DNA from: Serpentinicella alkaliphila
GTDB taxonomy: Bacteria; Bacillota; Clostridia; Peptostreptococcales; Natronincolaceae
Length of the DNA: 64,000 nucleotides
Assembly (NCBI RefSeq): GCF_018141405.1
Contig: NZ_CP058648.1
Coordinates: 2,557,001 to 2,621,000, forward strand
Reading direction: 5' to 3'
This document shows, in pieces, positions 16,950 through 26,005 of this stretch (positions within the stretch are counted from its first letter, which is position 1; each line of letters begins with the position of its first letter). The notes beneath the pieces were generated by a model. That model was not told the origin of the DNA. It did no database searches and saw only the letters and a program-made list of their open reading frames with translations. Made by a program: the position numbers and the translations under genes.

Positions 16950-17447
16950 ATGAAAAGTTATTTTAGAAGATACTTTTATTTTATTTTAAGTGCATTGACC
17001 TACATATTGATACACGAAGGTGTACATTTACTTCAAGCTTTTAAATATGGAATTTATGAAGGAATTAGAGTAAATCCATTAGGTATTGAAGTTATGATAG
17101 CTGAGCCACTTACTATTAGTGGGATTAAACTGGCTATGTTTTCGGGACTTAGTAGTATAGTAACTATCTCTATTGGTTATTTTTTATTTTTTTCAACCAA
17201 CGGAATTCTAGGATTAAACAAAAAACCAATTGAAATATACTTATATTACGTTACCCTGTTGTTTATGTTGATTGATCCCCTATATTTATCTATTTTATCT
17301 TTTGTTGTAGGCGGAGACATAAACGGTATTACTTTAGGGTTAAATATATCATATGAGTCTATTAGAATTCTATTTTTTATTATTGCTTCCATAAATCTTT
17401 ATTTAGTTTATAAAAAGCTTTATCCTAAATATGTAATAGTAGCCTAA
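16950..17447 (+). CDS. Membrane protein with HExxH motif, possible M50-like peptidase
   Basis: 165 residues, four to five hydrophobic segments. Residues 22-26 read HEGVH, an HExxH zinc signature within the first helix, as in site-2 proteases; a late MLIDPLYLSILSFVVGGDING could supply the third ligand (D near 108 or 118). The family also resembles DUF3267-type putative zincins. It is shorter than typical S2P enzymes, so the activity is uncertain. A good terminator follows, closing a two-gene unit with the preceding membrane protein. Confidence 0.6.
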   Translation: MKSYFRRYFYFILSALTYILIHEGVHLLQAFKYGIYEGIRVNPLGIEVMIAEPLTISGIKLAMFSGLSSIVTISIGYFLFFSTNGILGLNKKPIEIYLYYVTLLFMLIDPLYLSILSFVVGGDINGITLGLNISYESIRILFFIIASINLYLVYKKLYPKYVIVA

Positions 17448-17456
17448 AATGCAAAT

Positions 17457-17502
17457 ACTACTAAAAAGAGGACATAGTCTCTCTTTATAGTAGTTATTTT
17501 TA
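17457..17502 (+). terminator. Terminator after HExxH membrane protein
   Basis: A 14-bp stem with one mismatch (17457-17470 with 17481-17494), followed by TATTTTTAT. Confidence 0.75.
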
Positions 17503-17532
17503 TAATTACAACCTTTATAACGGAGGACATTT

Positions 17533-18153
17533 ATGAATAAAGAAATGAAAGCTAAATTAATAAGAATTGCTAAACAAAATATTCAAAAAGATTCTTCTTC
17601 TAATGAAATTAATCATGCTATTAGAGTATTAATTAAGGCAGAGTTTATTGCTAAAAAAGAAGGTGGTGACCTTGATGTAATCGTACCTTCTGCTTTGTTC
17701 CATGATATTTTCTGGTACCCTAAGGGACACTCCAAGTTCAATTATGGTCCTTATGAAAGTGCTGGTTTTGCAGTCAAAGTTTTAAATAAAATAAATGGGT
17801 ATCCCCATGAGAAAATACCCAAGGTGTATAGTACCATTAAACAATGTTCACTAAATAAAAGTATTAAACCTGACTCTATTGAAGCTAAAATACTACGGGA
17901 TGCTGATCGCTTAGATGTAACAGGGTCAATTTCTTTAACAAGAACAATTTCTTCGATGGACCAGGCAGACTGTAAGGTATTTAATTTTGACAAAGGAACA
18001 ATTGAACGGCTTGACAAGAAATTAGACTTTAAAATAGATGTGTTGTATTCTAGCATCGTAAAAATAACTGATTTAATGCATACTACGACCGGAAAAACAC
18101 TTGCAGAAAAGAGAACTAATATTCTAAAGAAATATATGATTTATATGAACTGA
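17533..18153 (+). CDS. HD-domain metal-dependent hydrolase
   Basis: 206 residues of the YedJ/HD type. H28 (NHAIRV), the HD pair H57-D58 (ALFHDIFW) and the later DADRLDVTG give the expected metal ligands. HD enzymes of this group hydrolyse nucleotide or other phosphoesters in the cytoplasm; the exact substrate is unknown. GGAGGA precedes ATG 17533. It is monocistronic, with the previous gene closed by a terminator. Confidence 0.82.
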   Translation: MNKEMKAKLIRIAKQNIQKDSSSNEINHAIRVLIKAEFIAKKEGGDLDVIVPSALFHDIFWYPKGHSKFNYGPYESAGFAVKVLNKINGYPHEKIPKVYSTIKQCSLNKSIKPDSIEAKILRDADRLDVTGSISLTRTISSMDQADCKVFNFDKGTIERLDKKLDFKIDVLYSSIVKITDLMHTTTGKTLAEKRTNILKKYMIYMN

Positions 18154-19144
18154 TAAGATACTTCTATTTTCGAGATTACTATATTCAGTATATGAATCAA
18201 TTTTACTTATGATTTTGTTTTCTATGTTGGTAATAGCTATCCTGAATTTCAGGATAAAAAAATAATCACCCTGCCCAACCCGCAGTGTGATTAATTTGAT
18301 TTAGTCCATTTGTGGCAACAACACCTTGCAGCATCGATTACCTTTTTATATATAATACCACATTATTATAAAAAAATAACATAATTTTTTACTTTTCTAG
18401 TAGAGCAAAAGCAAGCTTAAAGTTGAATTCTTTAGAGGAAATGTATATTCGATAGGCGAATAAGATGATGAAACTATGATTGAGACTATTTTATAAATTA
18501 TCTAACAATTATTAAGTGAAGCTATTAAGAAAGATATAGAAATACCTATAGATAAATGTTTAAATGAGGATGAGTTACGGCTTAAGATTAGCACATAAAA
18601 TTAAAAAGTGGGAAAGTCTTAAGTATGTGAAACCAGGATTTATAAAGGCCATTATTACCAGTTTTCTTACCAAAATAACATTTATGAGATATATAAATAT
18701 TAATCAACTTTCTAAGTATGATACTTTAAAGAGTGTTAATAGCAAGATTTACTTTAAATAATAAATAGGGCGGAGTATAAGACCAAAATATCATTGGGTT
18801 AATATACTTTTTATTTTTTAGACAACTATTCCCTAAATATACATTTAAAGAATAGTTGGATTAGACCTTTTTTCCCTTGAAAAAACAACAATTATAAGGA
18901 TAATTTTTAAATTAATTACTTTCCTATTTTATAAATTTATCCAAACTATATCTATTCAATAATATTAATTAAGTAATTATAAATTTGTTTTAGGTCTAGT
19001 TTGTTTTTTTCTGGTAAGGATTTGCTTAAATCATTGTTAATAGTTATTTGTCTTATTAGTATTTGTTTAATTACTTGAGCTTTTTTGTTTTACTTGCTTA
19101 ATTATATTTACTTAAATGTTTATATTGTATCATTCTTCAAGTTT
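18154..19144. other. Long AT-rich stretch with remnants and one possible mini-gene
   Basis: No full gene is supported here. It holds a minus-strand hairpin-T-run terminator (18258-18296) with a possible short transcript upstream, a + strand open stretch at about 18515-18600 reading EAIKKDIEIPIDKCLNEDEL that has stops just before it (a likely gene remnant), and an inverted repeat CAACTATTC/GAATAGTTG (18823-18831 with 18850-18858). Confidence 0.5.
18258..18345 (-). ncRNA. Candidate sRNA or peptide-coding mini-transcript
   Basis: On the minus strand a strong hairpin (stem AATCAC-C-CTGC with GCAG-T-GTGATT, 18264-18294) is followed by ATTTTTTTAT, a textbook intrinsic terminator. No larger minus-strand gene lies upstream. 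A 22-codon frame runs from ATG 18334 to TGA 18266 inside it, with AAAGGT 5 bp before the ATG; the peptide begins MLQGVVATNGLNQ and ends TAGWAG. Promoter elements upstream (TATTAT near 18360) are weak. Either an sRNA or a small peptide gene is possible. Confidence 0.35.
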
Positions 19145-19821
19145 CTATTGCTCATCACTGGATATTACTGGTTTATCTTTATACAATACTAAACCAATCT
19201 TCAGCAATTTAGCTTTTGCTCTCTCTAAAATATATTTATCTTTAAACTTAATCATTATAGTAAGATAATCAGTAATCGTAACAAATCTATCTCCGTTATT
19301 AAAAAACAACAACGGAAGCCCTTTCACTGCTATCTTACCTTGAATTTCAAATTCAATAAAATTTGTTATTATACCTCCTCTATACTGGTTGTTCCATTGT
19401 GGAATAGGATTTTCTATCCTAGCCTCTTCAAGTAGCACTATATATTCTTTATAATCATTCTGTATCCAGTCATATTGTTTGTCCTCAATTTTGTTGTTAT
19501 AGAGAAGCCAATTTCTTTCTAGGTAAGGAGTAACTATTATTTCTTTATGTGCAAATATTATATTACACGCTTGTCTAAACATCTGAAAAAATTTCATTTC
19601 AAATTTAATCCATTGTCTACTTGAAAAAATTATGGGTGCATAAAAATTATTAAGTGAATCGAAACCCCAAGACTCATGAAAGTCAATCATATCAAGGGTC
19701 TTTAATATATCACTGGAAAATCCTAATGTAATAAAGTTTTCGAAATCATCCTCTTCGCCCCACTTATAAAAATATACAGGGACAATGTATTAAGCATCTT
19801 AACCATAGATATTGATTTCAT
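19145..19821 (-). pseudogene. Uncharacterised protein gene with one frameshift
   Basis: A ribosome site AGGAAG and ATG at 19821 start MKSISMVKMLNTLSL; the frame then fails, while the neighbouring frame carries VPVYFYKWGEEDDFENFITL directly into the 181-residue reading that begins at 19690 (MIDFHESWGFDSLNN). A single-base indel near 19780-19790 explains this. The corrected protein would be about 225 residues, soluble, with a beta-rich C-terminal half (RFVTITDYLTIMIKFKDKYI). No family was recognised. The upstream region holds the TGTCGAA motif cluster. Confidence 0.6.
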
Positions 19822-19995
19822 AATTAATCTTCCTTTTTTATATAAGATTTATCTTATTATTATCCCCAACGCCCTTAGCACTAATATTATTATTTTAAGA
19901 GAAAATCATATTTAATCCTTTATTATAAATATATTTTAAATTATTAGACTTATTTCTACAAATTAAAATGTATATTATGTAAGCGCTATATCAAA

Positions 19996-20121
19996 TGTCG
20001 ACAACTGAGACTATCGAATTTCGACAATATATTTCCAAAGAAAAATGTTGTCGAAATTAACATATTGCTATATTCGACAAACATTATAGGGCAATTGTTG
20101 CATGTTAGTGTACTTTCGACA
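19996..20121. promoter_or_regulatory. Cluster of TGTCGAA/TTCGACA motifs
   Basis: Four exact TGTCGAA heptamers (TTCGACA at 20020-20026, TGTCGAA at 20049-20055, TTCGACA at 20073-20079 and 20115-20121) plus the palindrome TGTCGACA (19996-20003) within 126 bp. TGNCGAA is the Spo0A box core. Two of the sites form an 11-bp inverted repeat AATTTCGACAA/TTGTCGAAATT. The cluster lies 175-300 bp upstream of the gene starting at 19821. An alternative is a transposon end with several transposase sites. Confidence 0.45.
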
Positions 20122-20168
20122 TTTTTTAATTCTATTAATTGATAATACATATCACATGAAAATCAGAT

Positions 20169-20200
20169 AAAAAAATTAAACAAGGCTTTAGGCCCTGTTT
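20169..20200 (-). terminator. Terminator of the flavoprotein operon
   Basis: On the minus strand AAACAGGGC (20200-20192) pairs with GCCTTGTTT (20186-20178) with one mismatch, followed by AATTTTTTT. Confidence 0.75.
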
Positions 20201-20201
20201 A

Positions 20202-21482
20202 TTATAGGAGTTTATCATTATATATGCTTAATAGATTCAACCTATATATTTTATTTTCTAACACTTTTGTGTCTGTAGTGTATAGGTCTAAATCTTTCAT
20301 TCTACTGAAATAATCAGAACCTGCAAATGTATATCTTCTCATCAAGCCATCATCACTGGTTACTTCCTCGTTAGCGAAGGCTATTAGGTCACCGGAAGCT
20401 AAATTTCTTGGAAGTTCTAACAATGGCATGCCTAGAAATAGTCTTACACTATTATGGCCTGCTAAACTACCTGTGACTATTGCTTCTGTATGACCAACAA
20501 ACAAACCTGCCTTTTCCCCGGCGCATAAAAGATTATCTATGTTTTTGACTCTCATATTATTGTTTCTTGGTGCTATAGATAAATATCTTATAGAATTACC
20601 TACTCCACCAGCATAAGGATCTTCATATCTAGCGTTTTCGAGGCCTGGTATCTTTCTCAGTTTTTCTAATGGATAAAAAGGTGCCATTAACTTCGCATGA
20701 CCTGTGTCTAATAGAATTATATTCTCGGCATATTCGCTTAAAGCATATTGCTGGCATACTTTCATGCTTAACTTATCATGATTGATATCCTCTTGTTCTA
20801 ATGGAAGGATTACAACACCCTTTTTATTTAATTTATCTCTAAGCTCCTTAGATAATGAGTCCTTATTTAATTTGCAGGAGCCACTAAATGCACCGTAGGA
20901 ACCATCTTTTCTTTGACCTAGTATATCCTCAACTCCTGCCTTATGACTTATACTTACTCTAGGGCCAAAGGAAGGACATCTTAAAATACACATAGCGCAA
21001 CCGTTACCGTATTTTAAACAGTTACCCATTGATCCTGTGGATCCGGTTGTTTCTATGAAAACATCTCCACCAACTATGGTATTATCATGTAACTTAATGC
21101 CTTTTATTTCACTACCTTCTTTAACAACATCAACTACTCTGCTTTGAAAATGCAGCTTAATTCCGATGGATTTAAGTAAATTTCTTACTTTAGGTTCAAC
21201 TAGTGTAACATCATACAGACTTGCATGTTTATGTCCTGGAAAATCAAGATTCTTATGACGGGAGCATTGGTCGGTGATCTCAAATAGTTCTTTTGCGCCT
21301 AAAAGTATACTTTCTTCTGAAGCAGTATATCTACCATTATTTCTCATAATACCACCGACATTACCTAATCCAATTAACATGTCAGTTCGTTCATATATTT
21401 CAACGTCAGCGCCAGCTTTTTTTGCCGTTATTGCAGCAGCACAACCAGCCCAACCCCCACCTATAATTACTACCTTTGCCAC
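20202..21482 (-). CDS. FAD-dependent oxidoreductase
   Basis: 426 residues. The dinucleotide-binding GGGWAGCAAAITAKKAGADV with the following acidic residue (IYERTD) is at residues 8-33, and the C-terminal NLLCAGEKAGLFVGHTEA is the second FAD-contact region found in GidA/TrmFO-like and related flavoproteins. A cysteine cluster (NGCAMCILRCP, about 160-170) could bind a cofactor or disulfide. The start is GTG at 21482 behind GGGGG. It lies 44 bp after an NAD-linked FAD/[2Fe-2S] reductase, so the two probably form an electron-transfer pair. The substrate is unknown. Confidence 0.8.
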   Translation of the reverse strand: MAKVVIIGGGWAGCAAAITAKKAGADVEIYERTDMLIGLGNVGGIMRNNGRYTASEESILLGAKELFEITDQCSRHKNLDFPGHKHASLYDVTLVEPKVRNLLKSIGIKLHFQSRVVDVVKEGSEIKGIKLHDNTIVGGDVFIETTGSTGSMGNCLKYGNGCAMCILRCPSFGPRVSISHKAGVEDILGQRKDGSYGAFSGSCKLNKDSLSKELRDKLNKKGVVILPLEQEDINHDKLSMKVCQQYALSEYAENIILLDTGHAKLMAPFYPLEKLRKIPGLENARYEDPYAGGVGNSIRYLSIAPRNNNMRVKNIDNLLCAGEKAGLFVGHTEAIVTGSLAGHNSVRLFLGMPLLELPRNLASGDLIAFANEEVTSDDGLMRRYTFAGSDYFSRMKDLDLYTTDTKVLENKIYRLNLLSIYNDKLL

Positions 21483-21526
21483 GTAAAATCCCCCTTACCT
21501 TGTTTGTCATAGTCATATTCTCAGAA

Positions 21527-22456
21527 TTATAAAATTACTTGAGTTTTACATGTTTTAATTCTAAATCCATTTATGTCGTATGCTTTACAAGAACCACATA
21601 TACCCTCACCACAACATATCTCGTGATTATTTGTAGCAACAATTTTTTTATTATTAAGTTCGGGAATTCTTTTAACTATTTTCATCCTTAATTGATCAGT
21701 AGTACCAATGAAGACAATTTCATAGTTCTCTTTACTAATTAAATCCTTAATGAATTTTTGTGTATCTTCATTTGCTAAATTATAGTTCCCTATTATGTTA
21801 ACTCCATGATTTTCTGTTATAAAATTATGTTTTATAGAGCCACCATCTAACAATACATCTACAGTATTATTGTGGGATAGCAAATGTTTTATAACTAGTA
21901 AAGCAGGGGCTTGTGCAACGCCTCTTACTAAAAATAAGCATTTATCATTTTCTGTTCTTTTAAGATGTTCTATGCCATAAACACCATTCCAGTAAGGCCC
22001 TCTTATTAGAATAGTGTCCTCTGCATCGTTATTTATAGTTTTTGTCTTTACACCATGTATTTGAATTGCCATTTTGATTATATCTTTTACGGGGTCAGCT
22101 TCCATAATAGACATAGGCGTATCAAAAAATTGATTAGAATTTTTACTTCTAACAAACACATATGCACCAGGTTGATTTAACTGTCTTGCTAATGTGTGAG
22201 GTACGGCTATTGTGAGGACTATTACATTTCCTATAGTTTCTTTATTCAAAATTTTAGTTTCTATAGCTTCTCTTGACTCTTTTAGTTTGCTACCACAATG
22301 ATAGAATTCTTGATAAACACACGTACCTCTCCAATTGCAATTACAAAATTTTTGATTCTGCAAATGAGAGCATGTAATACAATTCATTGTTTCAGCTAAG
22401 TAACAAGGGCAATATTCGCTTCCTACATCTATGCAATAAGACTGTTCTTTGTTCAT
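21527..22456 (-). CDS. PyrK-like FAD/NAD(P)-binding, [2Fe-2S] reductase
   Basis: 309 residues. After an unusual cysteine-rich N-terminus (CPC, CITC, CNC and further Cys up to residue 55) comes a ferredoxin-reductase fold: FAD-binding QPGAYVFVR with the following FDTPMSI, an NAD-binding half starting FLVRGVAQAPALLVIKHLL, and a C-terminal CCGEGICGSC plus a late cysteine (IKTC) that matches the [2Fe-2S] site of PyrK. It resembles sulfide/dihydroorotate dehydrogenase-like subunits that pass electrons from NAD(P)H to a partner, here probably the FAD oxidoreductase just downstream. Confidence 0.82.
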   Translation of the reverse strand: MNKEQSYCIDVGSEYCPCYLAETMNCITCSHLQNQKFCNCNWRGTCVYQEFYHCGSKLKESREAIETKILNKETIGNVIVLTIAVPHTLARQLNQPGAYVFVRSKNSNQFFDTPMSIMEADPVKDIIKMAIQIHGVKTKTINNDAEDTILIRGPYWNGVYGIEHLKRTENDKCLFLVRGVAQAPALLVIKHLLSHNNTVDVLLDGGSIKHNFITENHGVNIIGNYNLANEDTQKFIKDLISKENYEIVFIGTTDQLRMKIVKRIPELNNKKIVATNNHEICCGEGICGSCKAYDINGFRIKTCKTQVIL

Positions 22457-22681
22457 TCCTTTACCCTCTCCCTTATGCGATAAATATTATAATATCAGAA
22501 TATTGAAATAGCTAGTATATTGTTACAAGTAATTTAATATTATTGTAATTTATAAAGTATAAAGCAATAGCTTAAATTTCAATCTGAGCTATTGACGAAT
22601 ATTAAAATAAAGTACTGTATAATTGTTCTTGTTTTATACTAACTACATATTAATTTATGTATTAATACCTTATATTGTGAT

Positions 22682-22717
22682 AAAAAAAATATCGGAGTAG
22701 CATTGCTCCAATATTTT
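22682..22717 (-). terminator. Terminator of dacF-type gene (22731-23840)
   Basis: On the minus strand AATATT-GGAG pairs with CTCC-GATATT around an 8-nt loop, followed by eight T residues. Confidence 0.8.
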
Positions 22718-22730
22718 AAGATAGATATAT

Positions 22731-23840
22731 TTAATTAAATAGGAACCTTTTTAGTTTATCCATTAATGTTAGCTTTTGTATGTTTTCAGTGGTTAATAGA
22801 TCTGATTTATCCACTAGTTTATTATCTACATATGTTAAAATTGAACCTATTACTTGGTCCTGATTCACTGGTGCTTCGATTTGTTCAGGTAATTCAAATA
22901 CAGAAATCACTTTACTATCTATATTATTATTAAGTGGAATGATAAGCTTGCTATCGGTTTTAACGTATGTGAATTCTTTATCCCCATTTTCAACATAGAT
23001 ACGTTTTACATTCTGACCTTCTTCAAATTGTATATAAGGACTATAGTTTTCAAAGCTATGGTCTAATAGTTGCATAGTAGTATTGAACCAGTTCCCATCA
23101 TTTAACGTAACAGCAACTAATTGCATATTATTTCTAGTTGCAGAAGCAACCAAGCATCTACCGGACTTTTTAGTAAATCCTGTTTTTACACCATCTCCAC
23201 CTTCATAGCTATTTAGTATTTTATTTTTATTAGAAAAGTATTTAAACTCATCTCTTTCGGCAACCCACATTTTAGTCCTAGCAACTTCTTTGAAAACTGG
23301 ATTTTTCAATGCTTCTCTAGTTACTATTGCTAGATCATAGGCCGTAGTGTAATGTTCTTTATGGTATAGACCATGAGGATTCATAAAGTTTGTATTGAGA
23401 GCTCCTAGTTCCTTTGCTCTCTTATTCATTAACTCTATAAACTTCTCATAAGAACCTCCTCCTACTTCATACGCAATAGCAGTAGCTGCATCATTTCCTG
23501 ATCTAAGCATTAGTCCATATACTAAATCAGCCATTTTAACTTTTTCATTACTTTTTAAGTAAATAGAAGAGCCCTCAATTCCTTGTGCCTTAGGATTAAC
23601 TGATACTATCTTATCCATAGCAACATTTTCTATAGCAAGTAGTGCAGTCATAATTTTAGTAGTACTTGCCATAGGTAGTTTCTCATGAATATTTTTTTCA
23701 TAAAGAATACTACCTGTACTTACGTCAATTACTATTGATGCTGCTCCTGAAGTATCGATAGCAAATGCATTAGCGGTAAATATGCTTAAAAAAAGACTTA
23801 AAGCTAGTGTTAATATAAGTGTTTTATGTAGTTTTTTCAA
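22731..23840 (-). CDS. dacF: D-alanyl-D-alanine carboxypeptidase (DacF/PBP5 type)
   Basis: 369 residues with a Sec signal peptide (cleavage near AFAID, residue 27). All serine-type penicillin-binding motifs are present: STTK (S59, K62), SGN (S114-N116) and KTG (219-221). A C-terminal beta domain follows, as in PBP5-type enzymes. It trims the terminal D-Ala of peptidoglycan pentapeptides outside the membrane. GAGGTGA precedes the ATG. The same family is encoded again at 40365-41528; that copy, not this one, lies in the conserved sporulation-linked context. Confidence 0.9.
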   Translation of the reverse strand: MKKLHKTLILTLALSLFLSIFTANAFAIDTSGAASIVIDVSTGSILYEKNIHEKLPMASTTKIMTALLAIENVAMDKIVSVNPKAQGIEGSSIYLKSNEKVKMADLVYGLMLRSGNDAATAIAYEVGGGSYEKFIELMNKRAKELGALNTNFMNPHGLYHKEHYTTAYDLAIVTREALKNPVFKEVARTKMWVAERDEFKYFSNKNKILNSYEGGDGVKTGFTKKSGRCLVASATRNNMQLVAVTLNDGNWFNTTMQLLDHSFENYSPYIQFEEGQNVKRIYVENGDKEFTYVKTDSKLIIPLNNNIDSKVISVFELPEQIEAPVNQDQVIGSILTYVDNKLVDKSDLLTTENIQKLTLMDKLKRFLFN

Positions 23841-23913
23841 AATAAAATCACCTCAAATTTATTTAGTTTAAAAATCACTTATATTATTATTCTCAAAAAC
23901 ACTTATCTTATAA

Positions 23914-23948
23914 ATAAAAAAAGATAAGTCTAAAAATTTACTTATCTT
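23914..23948 (-). terminator. Terminator after MazG-like gene
   Basis: AAGATAAGT (23948-23940) pairs with ACTTATCTT (23929-23921) on the minus strand, followed by TTTTTATTTA. The stem overlaps the stop codon of the gene. Confidence 0.75.
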
Positions 23949-24354
23949 TTTCAACGTTTTCATATATTATTTTACATCCAAATTCTTTACCTATTTTTTC
24001 GGCCTCTTCTATATCATCGTTACTCCAAATTGACCAACTGCCTTTAAGCCCGTCATTTACAAATATTTCAACCTTATCACTTTTTATAATCATAATTTTA
24101 TTCTCTGTTTTTTTCATTTGATTCACTTGGTCTTCAACAGCCTCTATAATATCTATATCTAAAACCTTTAATGCTATAAATAAGCAAGACATGGCGTCTT
24201 TAAGTTCTTTTTTAGCTTTATTTACATCACCTTTCATAAGTGCTTTTAAGGATTCGGCTACCTCTTCATTTAAATGACTTACGGCGGTTTTAGGATCATT
24301 TGTACTGTATTTTCTATTAGACCATATTATTTCCATAGCCTCTTTTATATCCAT
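23938..24354 (-). CDS. MazG-like nucleotide pyrophosphohydrolase domain protein
   Basis: 138 residues. The N-terminal 85 residues carry the MazG-type helical pattern with acidic metal ligands in HLNEEVAESLKAL and KKELKDAMSCLF, as in house-cleaning NTP pyrophosphatases. The C-terminal 50 residues form a small extra alpha+beta segment (SDKVEIFVNDGLKGSWSIWS) of unknown role. ATG 24354 is chosen because GGGGGA lies 7 bp upstream; the earlier in-frame start lies in IS DNA. An IS6-like element begins 26 bp upstream and separates the gene from its promoter. Confidence 0.65.
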   Translation of the reverse strand: MDIKEAMEIIWSNRKYSTNDPKTAVSHLNEEVAESLKALMKGDVNKAKKELKDAMSCLFIALKVLDIDIIEAVEDQVNQMKKTENKIMIIKSDKVEIFVNDGLKGSWSIWSNDDIEEAEKIGKEFGCKIIYENVEKDK

Positions 24355-24371
24355 ATTATTAATCCCCCTAA

Positions 24372-24379
24372 CTCTATAT
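24372..24379. repeat. Left 8-bp target duplication of the IS6-like element
   Basis: CTCTATAT here and again at 26186-26193, immediately outside both inverted-repeat ends. Eight base pairs is the usual IS6-family duplication. Confidence 0.85.
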
Positions 24380-24525
24380 GGTACTGTCAAAAAAATTGTT
24401 GTTATAATCCTTCAACAGCCCTTTATTTCTAAATTTTATATTATAGCTTGCTCCTCCCCCTGTTTTGGTGTATTTTGTAGTTGCGAAAAAACAAAAATCA
24501 AAACCAAACGAAAGGAGCAAGTTAT

Positions 24526-25959
24526 ATGCATCAATTAGTTACTTTTTTATTTACCTTTATTCAACTACAAACTCAGATTATTGAGCTTCTTTTTCTTATG
24601 CTAGTAGGTAAAAACTTTACCCCTAAGGCTGATACTCCGATTGATAAAAAATATCATAAGCTTACTGTTGATCCACTACCTATACTAGGTCCATTGCCTA
24701 TTACCAAAATCTATGATTACGATAAGTTGCTCATGGACTTTAAGCTCAAGCATAATAAAGAGTTAAAACCAATAAAGTACAGAGGTAAAAACATCCCACC
24801 AGCTCATTTGACATGCCCTTATTGTGGTGCTCCTCACGGTTACTTCTACGATAATAATGGCGGTAAAGGTCAATACCTTTGTAAGGTCTGTAACTCTACA
24901 TTTTTTCCTTTTAATCCTTCTAAGGATACTGTTATTCACTGTCCATTCTGTCACTGCGCTCTGGAAAAGATTAAGGAACGTAAAGACTTTGATGTTTTTA
25001 AGTGCACTAGCATGAATTGCTCATTCTACAAGAAAAATATCCGTTTAATGTCACCTGATCAGAAGAAGCTCTTTGCTAAGGAACCCTATAGATTTAAACA
25101 TCACTATATTTACCGTAAGTTTCACTTTGATTTTGTTCCTCTTTCTAAGGAGAATTCTGTTTTACCTAAGGTTGATTTATCTTCTATCAAAGTCTCACAT
25201 CATGTCTTAGGCCTAATTCTTACTTACCATATTAATTATGGTATACCATCTAGAAAGACTGCTGCTTTAATGTATGATGTTCATGGAGTTAAGATTTCTC
25301 ATCAGTCTATTTTAAACTATACTAGAGCCATAGCTCCTATTGTTAAACCTTTTGTTGATGGCTTTGAATATGATCTATCTGACTCTTTTTGTGGCGATGA
25401 GACCTATATTAAAGTAAATGGTAGATGGCATTATATTTTCTTTTTCTTTGATGCTGTTAAGAAAATAATATTATCTTACAATGTCTCTAAGCATAGGGAT
25501 ACTCTTAATGCTATTAAAGCCATTGACTCACTTTTATCTAAATTAAACACTTTACCTGATAATTTAAATCTAATCACTGATGGTAATCCCATTTATCTAT
25601 TAGCTCAGCAGTTCTTTGCTCAGCATAATATTAATTTTGATGTTACTCAAGTTATTGGTCTTTCTAATGAAGATCCTGTTTCCAAAGAGTTTCGTCCTCT
25701 TAAGCAGATTATTGAACGTCTTAATCGTACCTTTAAGGGCAATTATAAGGCTACCACTGGCTATGGTTCTGAACCTGGGTCAGTTGCTAATGTTACTTTA
25801 TTTGTTGCTTACTTTAACTTTCTTAGGCCTCACAGTAAGCTAGATGGCAATGTTCCTGCTGTAATACCTAAACTTAATTCTCTTGAACATATGCCCGCTA
25901 AATGGCTTACTTTAATTAAGATGAGCGAGGAATATATTAAGTCTAAACAACCTGCTTAG
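24526..25959 (+). CDS. IS6-like DDE transposase with N-terminal zinc ribbons
   Basis: 477 residues from ATG 24526, chosen for AAAGGAG just upstream (a TTG at 24481 is less likely). The N-terminal half has two zinc-ribbon-like cysteine sets (CPYCGAP...CKVC and CPFCHCAL...C). The catalytic core is the DDE fold: GDETYIKVNGRWHYIFFF (D), LITDGNPIY (D) and IERLNRTFKGNYKATTGYG (E), the IS6/IS240 pattern. It catalyses cut-and-join or copy-in integration of its element. The frame is uninterrupted, unlike the other transposases in this window. Confidence 0.85.
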   Translation: MHQLVTFLFTFIQLQTQIIELLFLMLVGKNFTPKADTPIDKKYHKLTVDPLPILGPLPITKIYDYDKLLMDFKLKHNKELKPIKYRGKNIPPAHLTCPYCGAPHGYFYDNNGGKGQYLCKVCNSTFFPFNPSKDTVIHCPFCHCALEKIKERKDFDVFKCTSMNCSFYKKNIRLMSPDQKKLFAKEPYRFKHHYIYRKFHFDFVPLSKENSVLPKVDLSSIKVSHHVLGLILTYHINYGIPSRKTAALMYDVHGVKISHQSILNYTRAIAPIVKPFVDGFEYDLSDSFCGDETYIKVNGRWHYIFFFFDAVKKIILSYNVSKHRDTLNAIKAIDSLLSKLNTLPDNLNLITDGNPIYLLAQQFFAQHNINFDVTQVIGLSNEDPVSKEFRPLKQIIERLNRTFKGNYKATTGYGSEPGSVANVTLFVAYFNFLRPHSKLDGNVPAVIPKLNSLEHMPAKWLTLIKMSEEYIKSKQPA

Positions 25960-26005
25960 CCAATATCTTTATCCAGAGCCCAAGGTTCCCGCGCTGGGCG
26001 GTCAA

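Noticed and set aside
18564-18761. 65-residue + strand frame MRMSYGLRLAHKIKKWESLK
   Set aside because: No ribosome site, no recognisable family and it overlaps a better-looking remnant reading in another frame.
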